Positions 26,469 through 34,458 of a stretch of 64,000 nucleotides of DNA are shown in pieces. Each line of letters starts with the position of its first letter. The first letter of the stretch is position 1. Below the pieces are notes generated by a model. It made no database searches. It was given only the letters and a program-made list of their open reading frames with translations, and had not been told where the DNA came from. The DNA comes from Pseudomonas sp. BGI-2 (lineage in GTDB: Bacteria; Pseudomonadota; Gammaproteobacteria; Pseudomonadales; Pseudomonadaceae): positions 1 through 64,000 of the forward strand of contig NZ_SISB01000028.1 of assembly GCF_004310295.1 (NCBI RefSeq), read 5' to 3'. Both the position numbers and the translations under genes were made by a program.

Positions 26469-27491
26469 TCAGTCGAACACGCCGAAGGTCATGTAGCTGA
26501 ACCACGAACGGCCTTCGTTGTTAGCTTCGGATTCGTGTTCCTCTTCTTCGATCACGTCGCCATCTGCATCTTTAGGCTTGAGATCGCTTGGAATCGCGTC
26601 CTTGGCATCCTGGAACTGCTTTTGGACGTCCTGGTTGGCGCGGGTTTCGCCCGGCGGCAGCGGCGGACGGGATTCGATCAGGCCCAAAGTAGCCTTGCTC
26701 AGCCACGAACGGTTGTCGGCTTCGTCGACCGAAGGCTTGAACTGACCGTCCACCAGGGTTGGGTGGGTCGGGTAGTTGAGCTTCAGGGTTTCGAGGCTGG
26801 TGGCTGCCAGGTCGTCCAGGTGCAGACGCTGGTAGGCTTCGGTCATCACCGCCAGGCCGTCACCGACCGAAGGGGTTTCCTGGAAGTTTTCCACCACATA
26901 ACGGCCACGGTTCGCGGCGGCGACATAGGCCTGACGGGTCAGGTAATAGTCGGCAACGTGAATCTCGTAGGCCGCCAGCAGGTTGCGCAGATAAATCATG
27001 CGCTGCTTGGCGTCCGGCGAGTAGCGGCTGTTCGGGAAGCGGCTGGTCAGCTGGGCGAACTCGTTATAGGAGTCGCGGGCAGCGCCCGGGTCACGCTTGG
27101 TCATGTCCAGCGGCAGGAAACGCGACAACAGGCCGACGTCCTGGTCAAAGGAAGTCAGACCTTTGAGGTAATACGCGTAATCCACGTTCGGATGCTGTGG
27201 GTGCAAACGAATGAAACGCTCTGCGGCAGACTTGGCAGCCTCAGGCTCGGCGTTCTTGTAGTTGGCGTAGATCAACTCGAGTTGAGCCTGATCGGCGTAG
27301 CGCCCGAACGGATAACGCGACTCCAGCGCCTTCAGCTTGGCTGTGGCGGCGGTGTAGCTATTGTTGTCCAGGTCGGTCTGAGCCTGCTGGTACAGCTCGA
27401 CTTCGCTAAGGTTTTCGTCTACGACTTCCTTCGATGAGCAAGCAGCGGTCAATGCGAGGATGGCGATCAGCAGCAGGTGTTTCACTTGCAT
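26469..27491 (-). CDS. bamD: Outer membrane assembly lipoprotein BamD (ComL)
   Basis: A 340-residue lipoprotein subunit of the BAM complex that inserts outer-membrane beta-barrels. The signal peptide MQVKHLLLIAILALTAAC has lipobox LTAAC with the lipid-anchored Cys18. Five TPR-like helical pairs follow (YQQAQTDLDNNSYTAATAKL, ALESRYPFGRYADQAQLEL, FIRLHPQHPNVDYAYYLKGL). The acidic tail (EEEEHESEANNE) is Pseudomonas-like. ATG 27491 is set by the lipobox. It is divergent from rluD, the common arrangement. Confidence 0.96.
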   Translation of the reverse strand: MQVKHLLLIAILALTAACSSKEVVDENLSEVELYQQAQTDLDNNSYTAATAKLKALESRYPFGRYADQAQLELIYANYKNAEPEAAKSAAERFIRLHPQHPNVDYAYYLKGLTSFDQDVGLLSRFLPLDMTKRDPGAARDSYNEFAQLTSRFPNSRYSPDAKQRMIYLRNLLAAYEIHVADYYLTRQAYVAAANRGRYVVENFQETPSVGDGLAVMTEAYQRLHLDDLAATSLETLKLNYPTHPTLVDGQFKPSVDEADNRSWLSKATLGLIESRPPLPPGETRANQDVQKQFQDAKDAIPSDLKPKDADGDVIEEEEHESEANNEGRSWFSYMTFGVFD

Positions 27492-27642
27492 GGCGGCTTG
27501 CGTCCCTATGACGGCCGCTGTCTTGGGCGGGGCCGTCCTGTTATGATGAGCGCCCCGTTGAATAGCCTCGGGGCAAAAGACGCCGTATTTAACCACAAGC
27601 GCGCAGCCGAAACCAAAGGCTGTGCCGACGCCTAGTCTGAGC

Positions 27643-28605
27643 ATGTCCGATAAAATTGAACTTCGCGCAGAGGTGCCGTCCGAATTGGGCGGCCAACGCC
27701 TCGATCAAGTCGCCGCACAATTATTCGCTGAGCACTCGCGCTCGCGCCTTTCCGCCTGGATCAAAGACGGCCGCCTGACTGTGGATGGGGCGGTTATCCG
27801 CCCGCGAGACATCGTTCATGGTGGCGCCATTCTTGAGTTGACTGCCGAGCAGGAAGCTCAGGGCGAATGGATCGCTCAAGACATCGAGCTGGACATCGTC
27901 TATGAAGACAACGACATCCTGGTGATCAACAAACCTGCGGGCCTGGTGGTGCATCCTGCCGCCGGTCACGCGGATGGCACCTTGCTCAACGCCTTGCTGC
28001 ACCACGTGCCGGACATTATCAATGTGCCCCGCGCCGGTATCGTGCATCGCCTGGACAAGGACACCACCGGTCTGATGGTGGTGGCCAAGACCATTCAGGC
28101 GCAGACACAGCTTGTCACGCAATTGCAGAGCCGCAGCGTAAGCCGGATCTACGAATGCATAGTGATCGGTGTGGTGACGGCCGGCGGCAAGATCAACGCG
28201 CCGATCGGTCGTCACGGCCAGCAACGCCAGCGTATGGCTGTGATGGAAGGTGGCAAGCAAGCCGTCAGCCATTACCGCGTGCTCGAGCGTTTCCGCTCCC
28301 ACACTCACGTGCGGGTGAAGCTGGAAACCGGTCGTACGCACCAGATTCGTGTGCACATGGCTCACATCAACTACCCGCTGGTCGGAGATCCTGCCTACGG
28401 CGGTCGTTTCCGCATTCCGCCGGCAGCCAGTGTGACCATGGTCGAATCGTTGAAGGCGTTCCCGCGTCAGGCCCTGCATGCGCGGTTCCTGGAGCTGGAT
28501 CACCCGACCACTGGTAAGCGGATGAGCTGGGAATCGCCACTGCCGGACGATTTCGTCTGGTTGCTGACGCTGCTCAAGCAAGACCGCGAGGCGTTCATCG
28601 GATGA
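27643..28605 (+). CDS. rluD: 23S rRNA pseudouridine(1911/1915/1917) synthase RluD
   Basis: A 320-residue pseudouridine synthase that modifies helix 69 of 23S rRNA. The S4 RNA-binding domain is at the N-terminus (LGGQRLDQVAAQLF, SRLSAWIKDGRLTVDG). The catalytic Asp lies in GIVHRLDKDTTGLM. ATG 27643 starts the domain correctly; a codon at 27622 is in frame. The stop overlaps the pgeF ATG by 4 bp. Confidence 0.96.
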   Translation: MSDKIELRAEVPSELGGQRLDQVAAQLFAEHSRSRLSAWIKDGRLTVDGAVIRPRDIVHGGAILELTAEQEAQGEWIAQDIELDIVYEDNDILVINKPAGLVVHPAAGHADGTLLNALLHHVPDIINVPRAGIVHRLDKDTTGLMVVAKTIQAQTQLVTQLQSRSVSRIYECIVIGVVTAGGKINAPIGRHGQQRQRMAVMEGGKQAVSHYRVLERFRSHTHVRVKLETGRTHQIRVHMAHINYPLVGDPAYGGRFRIPPAASVTMVESLKAFPRQALHARFLELDHPTTGKRMSWESPLPDDFVWLLTLLKQDREAFIG

Positions 28606-29321
28606 GTGACTGGCTGATTCCCGACTGGCCTGCGCCTGCCGGGGTGAAAGCCTGCGTGACCACCCGTGCGGGCGGCGTCAGTCTGGCGCCGTTCGACAGC
28701 CTCAACCTCGGCGATCACGTCGACGACAGCCCCGAAGCTGTTGCCGAAAACCGCCGCCGCCTCACCGATCACTTCTCTATTCAACCGGCCTGGTTAAAGC
28801 AGGTTCACGGCATTGCCGTGGCTCATGCCGACCCAAGTCTGGTCGCTACCGCTGACGCCAGCTGGACTGCAACGCCCGGGATTGCCTGCGCGGCAATGAC
28901 CGCCGATTGCCTGCCGGCCTTGTTTTGCGATCGCGCCGGCACACGCGTTGCGGCGGCCCATGCCGGATGGCGTGGATTGGCGGCGGGTGTACTCGAAGCC
29001 ACCCTCGATAGTCTCGATGTGCCACCAGAAGAAGTGCTGGTATGGCTCGGCCCGGCCATTGGCCCGCAAGCCTTTGAAGTCGGCCCCGAAGTGCGCGAGA
29101 CCTTCGTCCAGCAACTGCCCGAAGCGGCCAAAGCCTTCGTGCCCAGCCAAAACGCTGGCAAGTTCATGGCCGACATTTACGAGCTGGCGCGTTTGCGTCT
29201 GGCAGTTCGTGGTGTCACCGCTGTCTATGGTGGCGGTTTCTGCACCGTAACCGATCCTCGCTTCTTTTCTTACCGCCGCAGTCCACAAACGGGTCGGTTT
29301 GCCTCCCTGATCTGGCTGTAG
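28602..29321 (+). CDS. pgeF: Peptidoglycan editing factor PgeF (YfiH, DUF152)
   Basis: A 239-residue protein of the YfiH family, formerly called polyphenol oxidase/laccase. Metal-site residues sit in QVHGIAVAHA, AAMTADCLPALFCD and AAAHAGWRGLAAGV, and GPAIGPQAFEVG is a signature. The E. coli protein removes wrongly incorporated residues from cytoplasmic peptidoglycan precursors; family members also act on purine nucleosides. It is coupled to rluD. A long palindromic element begins at its last base. Confidence 0.93.
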   Translation: MSDWLIPDWPAPAGVKACVTTRAGGVSLAPFDSLNLGDHVDDSPEAVAENRRRLTDHFSIQPAWLKQVHGIAVAHADPSLVATADASWTATPGIACAAMTADCLPALFCDRAGTRVAAAHAGWRGLAAGVLEATLDSLDVPPEEVLVWLGPAIGPQAFEVGPEVRETFVQQLPEAAKAFVPSQNAGKFMADIYELARLRLAVRGVTAVYGGGFCTVTDPRFFSYRRSPQTGRFASLIWL

Positions 29322-29478
29322 TGCCCTGTCTCACGAATACTGTTCCTTTTTGACGGTGTCTGTTGCCGTCATGCTGCGTTGCCGCTCCTCGCCATAGCGC
29401 GCTATGACTCGTCGCGGCGCCTTGCCTGACGTCAACAGCCACTCTTCAAAAGAGGAACGTATCCGTGAGACAGGGCAC
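29321..29478. repeat. 158-bp imperfect palindromic element
   Basis: Outer ends GTGCCCTGTCTCACG and CGTGAGACAGGGCAC are perfect inverse complements. They extend with mismatches (AATACTGTTCCTTTTTG / CAAAAGAGGAACGTATC, then CTGTTGCCGTCA / TGACGTCAACAG) to a perfect central ATAGCGCGCTAT. The whole segment could fold into one long hairpin. No reading frame is convincing. It starts at the pgeF stop codon and ends 40 bp before the clpB promoter. Confidence 0.8.
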
Positions 29479-29517
29479 GAACGCTAGACTTGCCTGACCT
29501 GCATCAACGTCACGACG

Positions 29518-29545
29518 CTTGAAACTCCCAGAATCGACCACATCT
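29518..29545 (+). promoter_or_regulatory. Sigma-32 (RpoH) heat-shock promoter of clpB
   Basis: CTTGAAA (29518-29524), 13 bp, then CCACATCT (29538-29545) closely matches the RpoH consensus CTTGAAA-N11-16-CCCCATNT. It lies about 75 bp upstream of the clpB start, as expected for this chaperone. Confidence 0.85.
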
Positions 29546-29617
29546 AATGAGGTATCTGGCAGGTTTCTTCATTCAGGATGTTTTATAGGTCCGGCCTGCT
29601 CAAAAGGAAGGTGACCC

Positions 29618-32182
29618 ATGCGTATAGATCGTTTAACCAGCAAATTGCAGTTAGCTCTATCCGACGCCCAATCTCTGGCCGTCGGCCTTGACCACCCCGG
29701 CATTGAGCCGGCGCATTTGATGCAAGCCATGCTTGAACAGCAGGGTGGTTCGATCAAACCCCTGCTGATGCAGGTCGGTTTCGACGTCAACAGCTTGCGT
29801 AAAGAGCTGACCAAAGAGCTCGACCAACTACCGAAAATCCAGAACCCGACCGGCGACGTGAACATGTCGCAGGACTTGGCGCGCCTGCTCAACCAGGCCG
29901 ATCGCCTGGCCCAGCAAAAGGGTGATCAGTTCATCTCCAGCGAATTGGTGCTGCTCGCCGCGATGGACGAGAACAGCAAACTCGGCAAGTTGCTGCTCGA
30001 CCAGGGCGTCAGCAAAAAAGCTTTGGAAAATGCGATCAACAACCTGCGCGGCGGTGAGGCTGTCAACGATGCCAACCACGAAGAATCGCGCCAGGCGCTG
30101 GATAAGTACACCGTCGACCTGACCAAGCGTGCCGAAGAAGGCAAGCTCGATCCGGTGATCGGCCGTGACGACGAAATTCGCCGGACCATTCAGGTCCTGC
30201 AACGGCGCACCAAGAACAACCCGGTGCTGATCGGCGAACCTGGCGTGGGTAAAACCGCCATCGCCGAAGGCCTGGCCCAGCGCATCATCAACGGTGAAGT
30301 GCCGGATGGTCTCAAGGGCAAGCGCCTGTTGTCCCTGGACATGGGGTCGCTGATTGCCGGCGCCAAGTACCGCGGCGAGTTCGAAGAGCGCCTCAAATCT
30401 CTGCTCAATGAGCTGTCGAAGCAGGAAGGGCAGATCATTCTGTTCATCGACGAACTGCACACCATGGTTGGCGCCGGTAAAGGCGAAGGCTCGATGGACG
30501 CGGGCAACATGCTCAAGCCTGCGTTGGCTCGCGGCGAACTGCACTGCGTCGGCGCGACCACGCTCAACGAGTACCGCCAATATATAGAGAAGGATGCGGC
30601 CCTTGAGCGGCGCTTCCAGAAAGTCTTGGTGGACGAGCCGAGCGAAGAGGACACCATCGCGATTCTGCGTGGCCTCAAAGAACGTTATGAGGTCCACCAC
30701 AAAGTGGCGATCACCGACGGCGCCATCATCGCCGCGGCCAAACTCAGCCATCGCTACATCACGGACCGTCAATTGCCGGACAAGGCCATCGACCTGATCG
30801 ACGAAGCCGCCAGCCGTATCCGCATGGAGATCGATTCCAAGCCGGAAGTACTGGATCGTCTGGAGCGCCGTCTGATTCAGCTGAAGGTGGAATCCCAGGC
30901 GCTGAAAAAAGAAAGTGACGAAGCGGCGATCAAGCGCCTGGAAAAACTCCAGGAGGAAATCGTTCGTCTTGAGCGTGAATATTCGGACCTCGAAGAAATC
31001 TGGAACTCGGAAAAAGCCGAAGTTCAGGGTTCTGCGCAGATCCAGCAAAAAATCGAACAGTCCCGTCAGGAACTGGAAGCCGCACGCCGTAAAGGCGACC
31101 TGAACCGCATGGCCGAGTTGCAATACGGGGTCATCCCGGACCTGGAGCGCAGCCTGCAAATGGTCGATCAGCATGGCAAAAGCGAAAACCAGTTACTGCG
31201 CAGCAAGGTGACTGAGGAAGAAATCGCAGAAGTCGTCTCGAAGTGGACCGGCATACCGGTGTCGAAAATGCTCGAAGGCGAGCGCGACAAACTGATGAAG
31301 ATGGAAAGCCTGTTGCACCAGCGCGTGATCGGTCAGGACGAAGCGGTGATCGCGGTTTCCAACGCGGTGCGGCGCTCGCGAGCCGGGTTGTCCGACCCGA
31401 ATCGCCCGAGCGGTTCGTTCATGTTCCTCGGCCCGACCGGGGTGGGTAAAACCGAGCTGTGCAAGGCGCTGGCCGAATTCCTCTTTGATACTGAAGAGGC
31501 GATGGTACGGATCGACATGTCCGAGTTCATGGAGAAACATTCCGTGGCCCGACTGATCGGCGCGCCACCGGGCTACGTGGGCTATGAAGAGGGCGGTTAC
31601 CTGACCGAGGCGGTGCGTCGCAAGCCTTACTCGGTGATCCTCCTGGACGAGGTCGAGAAGGCCCACCCGGATGTCTTCAACATCTTGCTGCAAGTGCTGG
31701 AAGATGGCCGCCTGACCGACAGCCATGGCCGCACGGTGGATTTCAAGAACACCGTGATCGTCATGACGTCCAACCTGGGTTCGGTGCAGATCCAGGAACT
31801 GGTCGGCGATCGTGAAGCGCAGCGTGCGGCGGTAATGGATGCGATTTCCACGCACTTCCGGCCGGAGTTCATCAACCGGGTTGACGAAGTGGTGATCTTC
31901 GAGCCATTGGCGCGGGATCAGATCGCGGGCATTACCGAGATCCAGTTGGGTCGTCTGCGCAGTCGCCTGACTGAGCGCGAGCTGAAACTGGAGCTGAGTC
32001 CAGAGGCCATGGACAAGCTGATCGCGGTGGGTTACGACCCGGTGTACGGCGCACGGCCGCTCAAGCGAGCGATTCAGCGCTGGATCGAGAACCCGTTGGC
32101 GCAGCTGATTCTGTCCGGTCGTTTCATGCCCGGCGATACGGCTATCGGTACGGTGGAAAACGACGAAATCGTATTTGCCTGA
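29618..32182 (+). CDS. clpB: ATP-dependent disaggregase ClpB
   Basis: An 854-residue hexameric AAA+ chaperone that extracts polypeptides from aggregates with DnaK. The Clp-N domain covers about 1-145. NBD1 has Walker A GEPGVGKTA and Walker B ILFIDELHTMVGAGK. The coiled-coil middle domain spans about 410-525. NBD2 has GPTGVGKTEL and VILLDEVEKAHPD. There is no ClpP-docking IGF loop, consistent with ClpB. An AAGGAAGG ribosome site precedes ATG 29618; expression should be heat-induced from 29518-29545. Confidence 0.98.
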   Translation: MRIDRLTSKLQLALSDAQSLAVGLDHPGIEPAHLMQAMLEQQGGSIKPLLMQVGFDVNSLRKELTKELDQLPKIQNPTGDVNMSQDLARLLNQADRLAQQKGDQFISSELVLLAAMDENSKLGKLLLDQGVSKKALENAINNLRGGEAVNDANHEESRQALDKYTVDLTKRAEEGKLDPVIGRDDEIRRTIQVLQRRTKNNPVLIGEPGVGKTAIAEGLAQRIINGEVPDGLKGKRLLSLDMGSLIAGAKYRGEFEERLKSLLNELSKQEGQIILFIDELHTMVGAGKGEGSMDAGNMLKPALARGELHCVGATTLNEYRQYIEKDAALERRFQKVLVDEPSEEDTIAILRGLKERYEVHHKVAITDGAIIAAAKLSHRYITDRQLPDKAIDLIDEAASRIRMEIDSKPEVLDRLERRLIQLKVESQALKKESDEAAIKRLEKLQEEIVRLEREYSDLEEIWNSEKAEVQGSAQIQQKIEQSRQELEAARRKGDLNRMAELQYGVIPDLERSLQMVDQHGKSENQLLRSKVTEEEIAEVVSKWTGIPVSKMLEGERDKLMKMESLLHQRVIGQDEAVIAVSNAVRRSRAGLSDPNRPSGSFMFLGPTGVGKTELCKALAEFLFDTEEAMVRIDMSEFMEKHSVARLIGAPPGYVGYEEGGYLTEAVRRKPYSVILLDEVEKAHPDVFNILLQVLEDGRLTDSHGRTVDFKNTVIVMTSNLGSVQIQELVGDREAQRAAVMDAISTHFRPEFINRVDEVVIFEPLARDQIAGITEIQLGRLRSRLTERELKLELSPEAMDKLIAVGYDPVYGARPLKRAIQRWIENPLAQLILSGRFMPGDTAIGTVENDEIVFA

Positions 32183-32205
32183 CCCGCAACAGCAGTGAAA
32201 TAAAC

Positions 32206-32233
32206 AAGGCCTCGCATCGCGAGGCCTTTTTTT
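32206..32233 (+). terminator. Terminator of clpB
   Basis: AAGGCCTCGC, loop ATC, GCGAGGCCTT followed by a T run: a perfect 10-bp stem 24 bp after the clpB stop. Confidence 0.92.
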
Positions 32234-32366
32234 CGTCAGGTTGTTGAACTGAAAGGAAAAGGCTTGTAAAGTGCGCCCCGCAGTAAGTCACCCGGAAGGG
32301 TTTCTGCTCCCCAAGCAGGAATCTGAAATAAGTTGCAAATCATTAACTTGAATGCAATTTAAGGGG

Positions 32367-32394
32367 TTGACAGAGGTGCTTAAGATTGTAGAAT
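32367..32394 (+). promoter_or_regulatory. Sigma-70 promoter of the tRNA operon
   Basis: TTGACA (32367-32372), 16 bp, TAGAAT (32389-32394), then the GC-rich discriminator AGCGCGCC typical of stable RNA promoters. The first tRNA begins about 80 bp downstream. Confidence 0.82.
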
Positions 32395-32480
32395 AGCGCG
32401 CCTCAGACACACGAACGCAGCGATGCGAACGGGTCGAAGAGGTGAAGCAAGCTTCACAGTTGTAAATTGAAATGTGTAGT

Positions 32481-32556
32481 TCCGTGATAGCTCAGTCGGT
32501 AGAGCAAATGACTGTTAATCATTGGGTCCCAGGTTCGAGTCCTGGTCACGGAGCCA
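32481..32556 (+). tRNA. tRNA-Asn (GTT)
   Basis: A 76-nt cloverleaf. Acceptor TCCGTGA pairs with TCACGGA, followed by G and an encoded CCA. The anticodon loop CTGTTAA gives GUU. The T arm has GGTTCGAGTCC. Confidence 0.97.
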
Positions 32557-32565
32557 ATTTCAAAC

Positions 32566-32642
32566 CGGGGTATAGCGCAGTCCGGTAGCGCGCCTGCTTT
32601 GGGAGCAGGATGTCAGGAGTTCGAATCCCCTTACCCCGACCA
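32566..32642 (+). tRNA. tRNA-Pro (TGG), copy 1
   Basis: A 77-nt cloverleaf. Acceptor CGGGGTA pairs with TACCCCG, followed by encoded ACCA. Anticodon stem CCTGC/GCAGG holds loop TTTGGGA, giving UGG. It lies 9 bp after tRNA-Asn in the same transcript. Confidence 0.97.
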
Positions 32643-32647
32643 TTTTT

Positions 32648-32723
32648 GGGTCGTTAGCTCAGTTGGTAGAGCAGTTGGCTTTTAACCAATTGGTCGTAGG
32701 TTCGAATCCCACACGACCCACCA
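32648..32723 (+). tRNA. tRNA-Lys (TTT)
   Basis: A 76-nt cloverleaf. Acceptor GGGTCGT pairs with ACGACCC, followed by encoded ACCA. The anticodon loop CTTTTAA gives UUU. It lies 5 bp after tRNA-Pro copy 1. Confidence 0.97.
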
Positions 32724-32787
32724 TTTTTGAAACCAGTTAACGCTGGGATCAGATCTTAAGATCAGAGGCCAAAAGCCCTGATCGAAG

Positions 32788-32817
32788 AAGGCGACTTGTG
32801 AAGGTCGCCTTTTTTTT
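32788..32817 (+). terminator. Terminator of the Asn-Pro-Lys tRNA transcript
   Basis: AAGGCGAC, loop TTGTGAAG, GTCGCCTT followed by T7, ending 2 bp before the second tRNA-Pro. This would normally stop the first tRNA transcript before copy 2. Confidence 0.88.
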
Positions 32818-32819
32818 AC

Positions 32820-32896
32820 CGGGGTATAGCGCAGTCCGGTAGCGCGCCTGCTTTGGGAGCAGGATGTCAGGAGTTCGAATCCCCTTACCCCGACCA
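32820..32896 (+). tRNA. tRNA-Pro (TGG), copy 2
   Basis: Identical over all 77 nt to copy 1 at 32566-32642, including the encoded CCA; one extra base on each flank also matches. It starts directly after the T run of a terminator, so its expression would need read-through or a weak internal promoter. A terminator follows at 32901. Confidence 0.96.
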
Positions 32897-32900
32897 TACT

Positions 32901-32936
32901 AAAAATCCTCGTATCGAAAGATACGGGGATTTTTTT
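32901..32936 (+). terminator. Terminator after tRNA-Pro copy 2
   Basis: AAAAATCCTCGTATC, loop GAAA, GATACGGGGATTTTTTT: a 15-bp stem with one G-T pair and a T run, 4 bp after the tRNA. Confidence 0.93.
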
Positions 32937-32989
32937 GTCTGCGAAAAAACAACACTTCAGTCATCGTATAACTTAACGTTCGCGACAGC

Positions 32990-33683
32990 GAGATGGCTGT
33001 GGAGACGCAATGGCTGCCGAGTATTCGCGGCGGTGATGAGATCCGCGAGATCATGCTGCGCATCCTCACCATTTCTCTGCGCATGGCCCTGGATCAGGAT
33101 CAGAAGAGCATTCCTGTGTATCGCGGCCAGATGGATACCCGCGACAAAGAACTGAGCGAGAAGATTGCGGCCTACGACAAGTTGGTCAACCGTCGAAGGC
33201 AAGGCGTTGTATGACCAGCTCAAAACCACGTTTGCGGCATACCGCGCTGGCATTTCCCAATCGTTCTCCCTGGCCGAACAGGGACGCCGTGACGAACTGA
33301 CCAAACTGCTGCTGATAGACATGAAAACCGTGGTCGATGGCTCCGGTAAACAGCTCAATGACCTGGCGGACCTGTTCGCCAAACAAGTCGCCGCCGAAAG
33401 CCAGAAATCCGAGGCGCACTACGAAGCATCGCGAATGATCGTCAGCGAGGCGTTGCAGACCATCACTGAGTCGGTTCACCAGATCCACGAACGTAACCTG
33501 GTAATCGCCAGCGCCGCTGAAGAACAGGCGCAAGTGGCGCGGGAAGTCGATCGCAACCTGGTGAACATCCGCGACCTGTCGGTGCGCTCCGCTGCCGGTG
33601 CGGATCAGACCAGTGCCTCAAGCCATGAGCTTTCACAGCTGGCCAATTCGTTGCGCACCATGGTGCAGCGCTTCCAGGTGTAA
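32990..33683 (+). pseudogene. Decayed methyl-accepting chemotaxis protein
   Basis: Two frames together spell parts of a chemoreceptor. From about 32993, TQWLPSIRGGDEIREIMLRI to AAYDKLVN matches the helical-bundle ligand domain. A frameshift near 33190-33200 moves the reading into the frame continuing EGKALYDQLKTTFAAYRAGI to FAKQVAAESQKSEAHYEASR. The frame then jumps directly to the extreme C-terminal signalling helix (VSEALQTITESVHQI, QTSASSHELSQLANSLR). Both membrane segments, HAMP and the CheA/CheW-binding hairpin tip are missing. The frame has no ribosome-binding site. It cannot encode a working receptor. Confidence 0.85.
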
Positions 33684-33696
33684 AACCGCCAGACAA

Positions 33697-33737
33697 AAAA
33701 AACCGCGCGTCCCGAAGGAAAAGCGCGGTTTTGTTTT
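33697..33737. terminator. Bidirectional terminator
   Basis: AAAACCGCGC (33699-33708) and GCGCGGTTTT (33723-33732) form a 10-bp stem flanked by A and T runs on opposite sides. It sits between the chemoreceptor remnant and the convergent EF-hand gene and would act in both directions. Confidence 0.85.
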
Positions 33738-33744
33738 TGGAAGC

Positions 33745-34143
33745 TTAGGCGCCGTCTTGGTCTTTCAAGTGTTCGAACAGGCCTTTTGGCATTTTCTTGC
33801 CGTTGGCTTCGTAGTTGGCTTTCACGTTATCGAATGCTTCTTGCTCGTCGATGAAGCCGTCATGGTTGGTGTCGATCTTGTCGAAGTTGGACTTCGGCGC
33901 GACTTTCTGGAATTCGGCGCGGGATACCTTGCCGTCGCCATCCGTATCGGTCTTCGCCATCGACGCATCGCCACACTTGCCTTCGCCGCATTTGCCCTCA
34001 GGGGTTTTCACCACTTGTTCAGCCGAGGCCAGCAGGTAGCCCTGAGTCAATGGCTGCGAAGCGAATACGGCACCGGACAACATCATGCCACCCGCCAGAA
34101 CAGCGCCGAGTAGGCCAATAGTGTTTTTGGTAGTACGGGACAT
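33745..34143 (-). CDS. Secreted EF-hand protein with tandem EGKCG motifs (HvfA-like)
   Basis: A 132-residue protein with a signal peptide (LLGAVLAGGMMLSGAVFA, cleavage near 28). Residues 49-58 read EGKCGEGKCG, the repeat found in HvfA-type peptides that MNIO (DUF692) enzymes convert to thiooxazole-type copper ligands. Two canonical EF-hands follow: DTDGDGKVSRAE (66-77) and DTNHDGFIDEQE (91-102). No MNIO or DUF2063 partner gene is nearby, so modification would need enzymes encoded elsewhere. ATG 34143 is set by the signal peptide and the AGGAG upstream. It could instead be a plain calcium-binding protein. Confidence 0.8.
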   Translation of the reverse strand: MSRTTKNTIGLLGAVLAGGMMLSGAVFASQPLTQGYLLASAEQVVKTPEGKCGEGKCGDASMAKTDTDGDGKVSRAEFQKVAPKSNFDKIDTNHDGFIDEQEAFDNVKANYEANGKKMPKGLFEHLKDQDGA

Positions 34144-34368
34144 TTCAATACTCCTGGGTTGCACGACACAACCGTTCGATAAAGGACGCCACGTGAGTGC
34201 GGCGATAACCGTAGCGGGCGAGTTGCCTTGCTCGGATGTGGCCATTTAAAGGGCGGTGTGTATCGCTACTGTGTCGCGCAAGGGAGGCGTTTGTAAGCGA
34301 AGGGGGGAAATCGCGGGGGAGATACAGTGAGACACACAGATGCCAGATAGTGGGACCGAGGTGCCTCA

Positions 34369-34433
34369 TTCGCGGGCAAGCCTCGCTCCTACAGGTCGGT
34401 GGTGACCTTGTAGGAGCGGGGCTTGCCCGCGAA
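34369..34433. repeat. Compact REP palindrome in inverted order
   Basis: TTCGCGGGCAAGCCTCGCTCCTACA and TGTAGGAGCGGGGCTTGCCCGCGAA are inverse complements with one mismatch and a 15-bp spacer. The arm order is opposite to the other copies, so GTAGGAGC faces inward. It is the main content of the roughly 315-bp gap between the EF-hand gene and ndh; nothing else is recognised there. Confidence 0.86.
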
Positions 34434-34458
34434 GAGGCCCTAATGAACGCTGAAGATC

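Noticed and set aside
29828..31174. A 448-codon minus-strand frame opposite clpB
   Set aside because: Shadow of clpB, whose promoter, ribosome site and motifs are clear.
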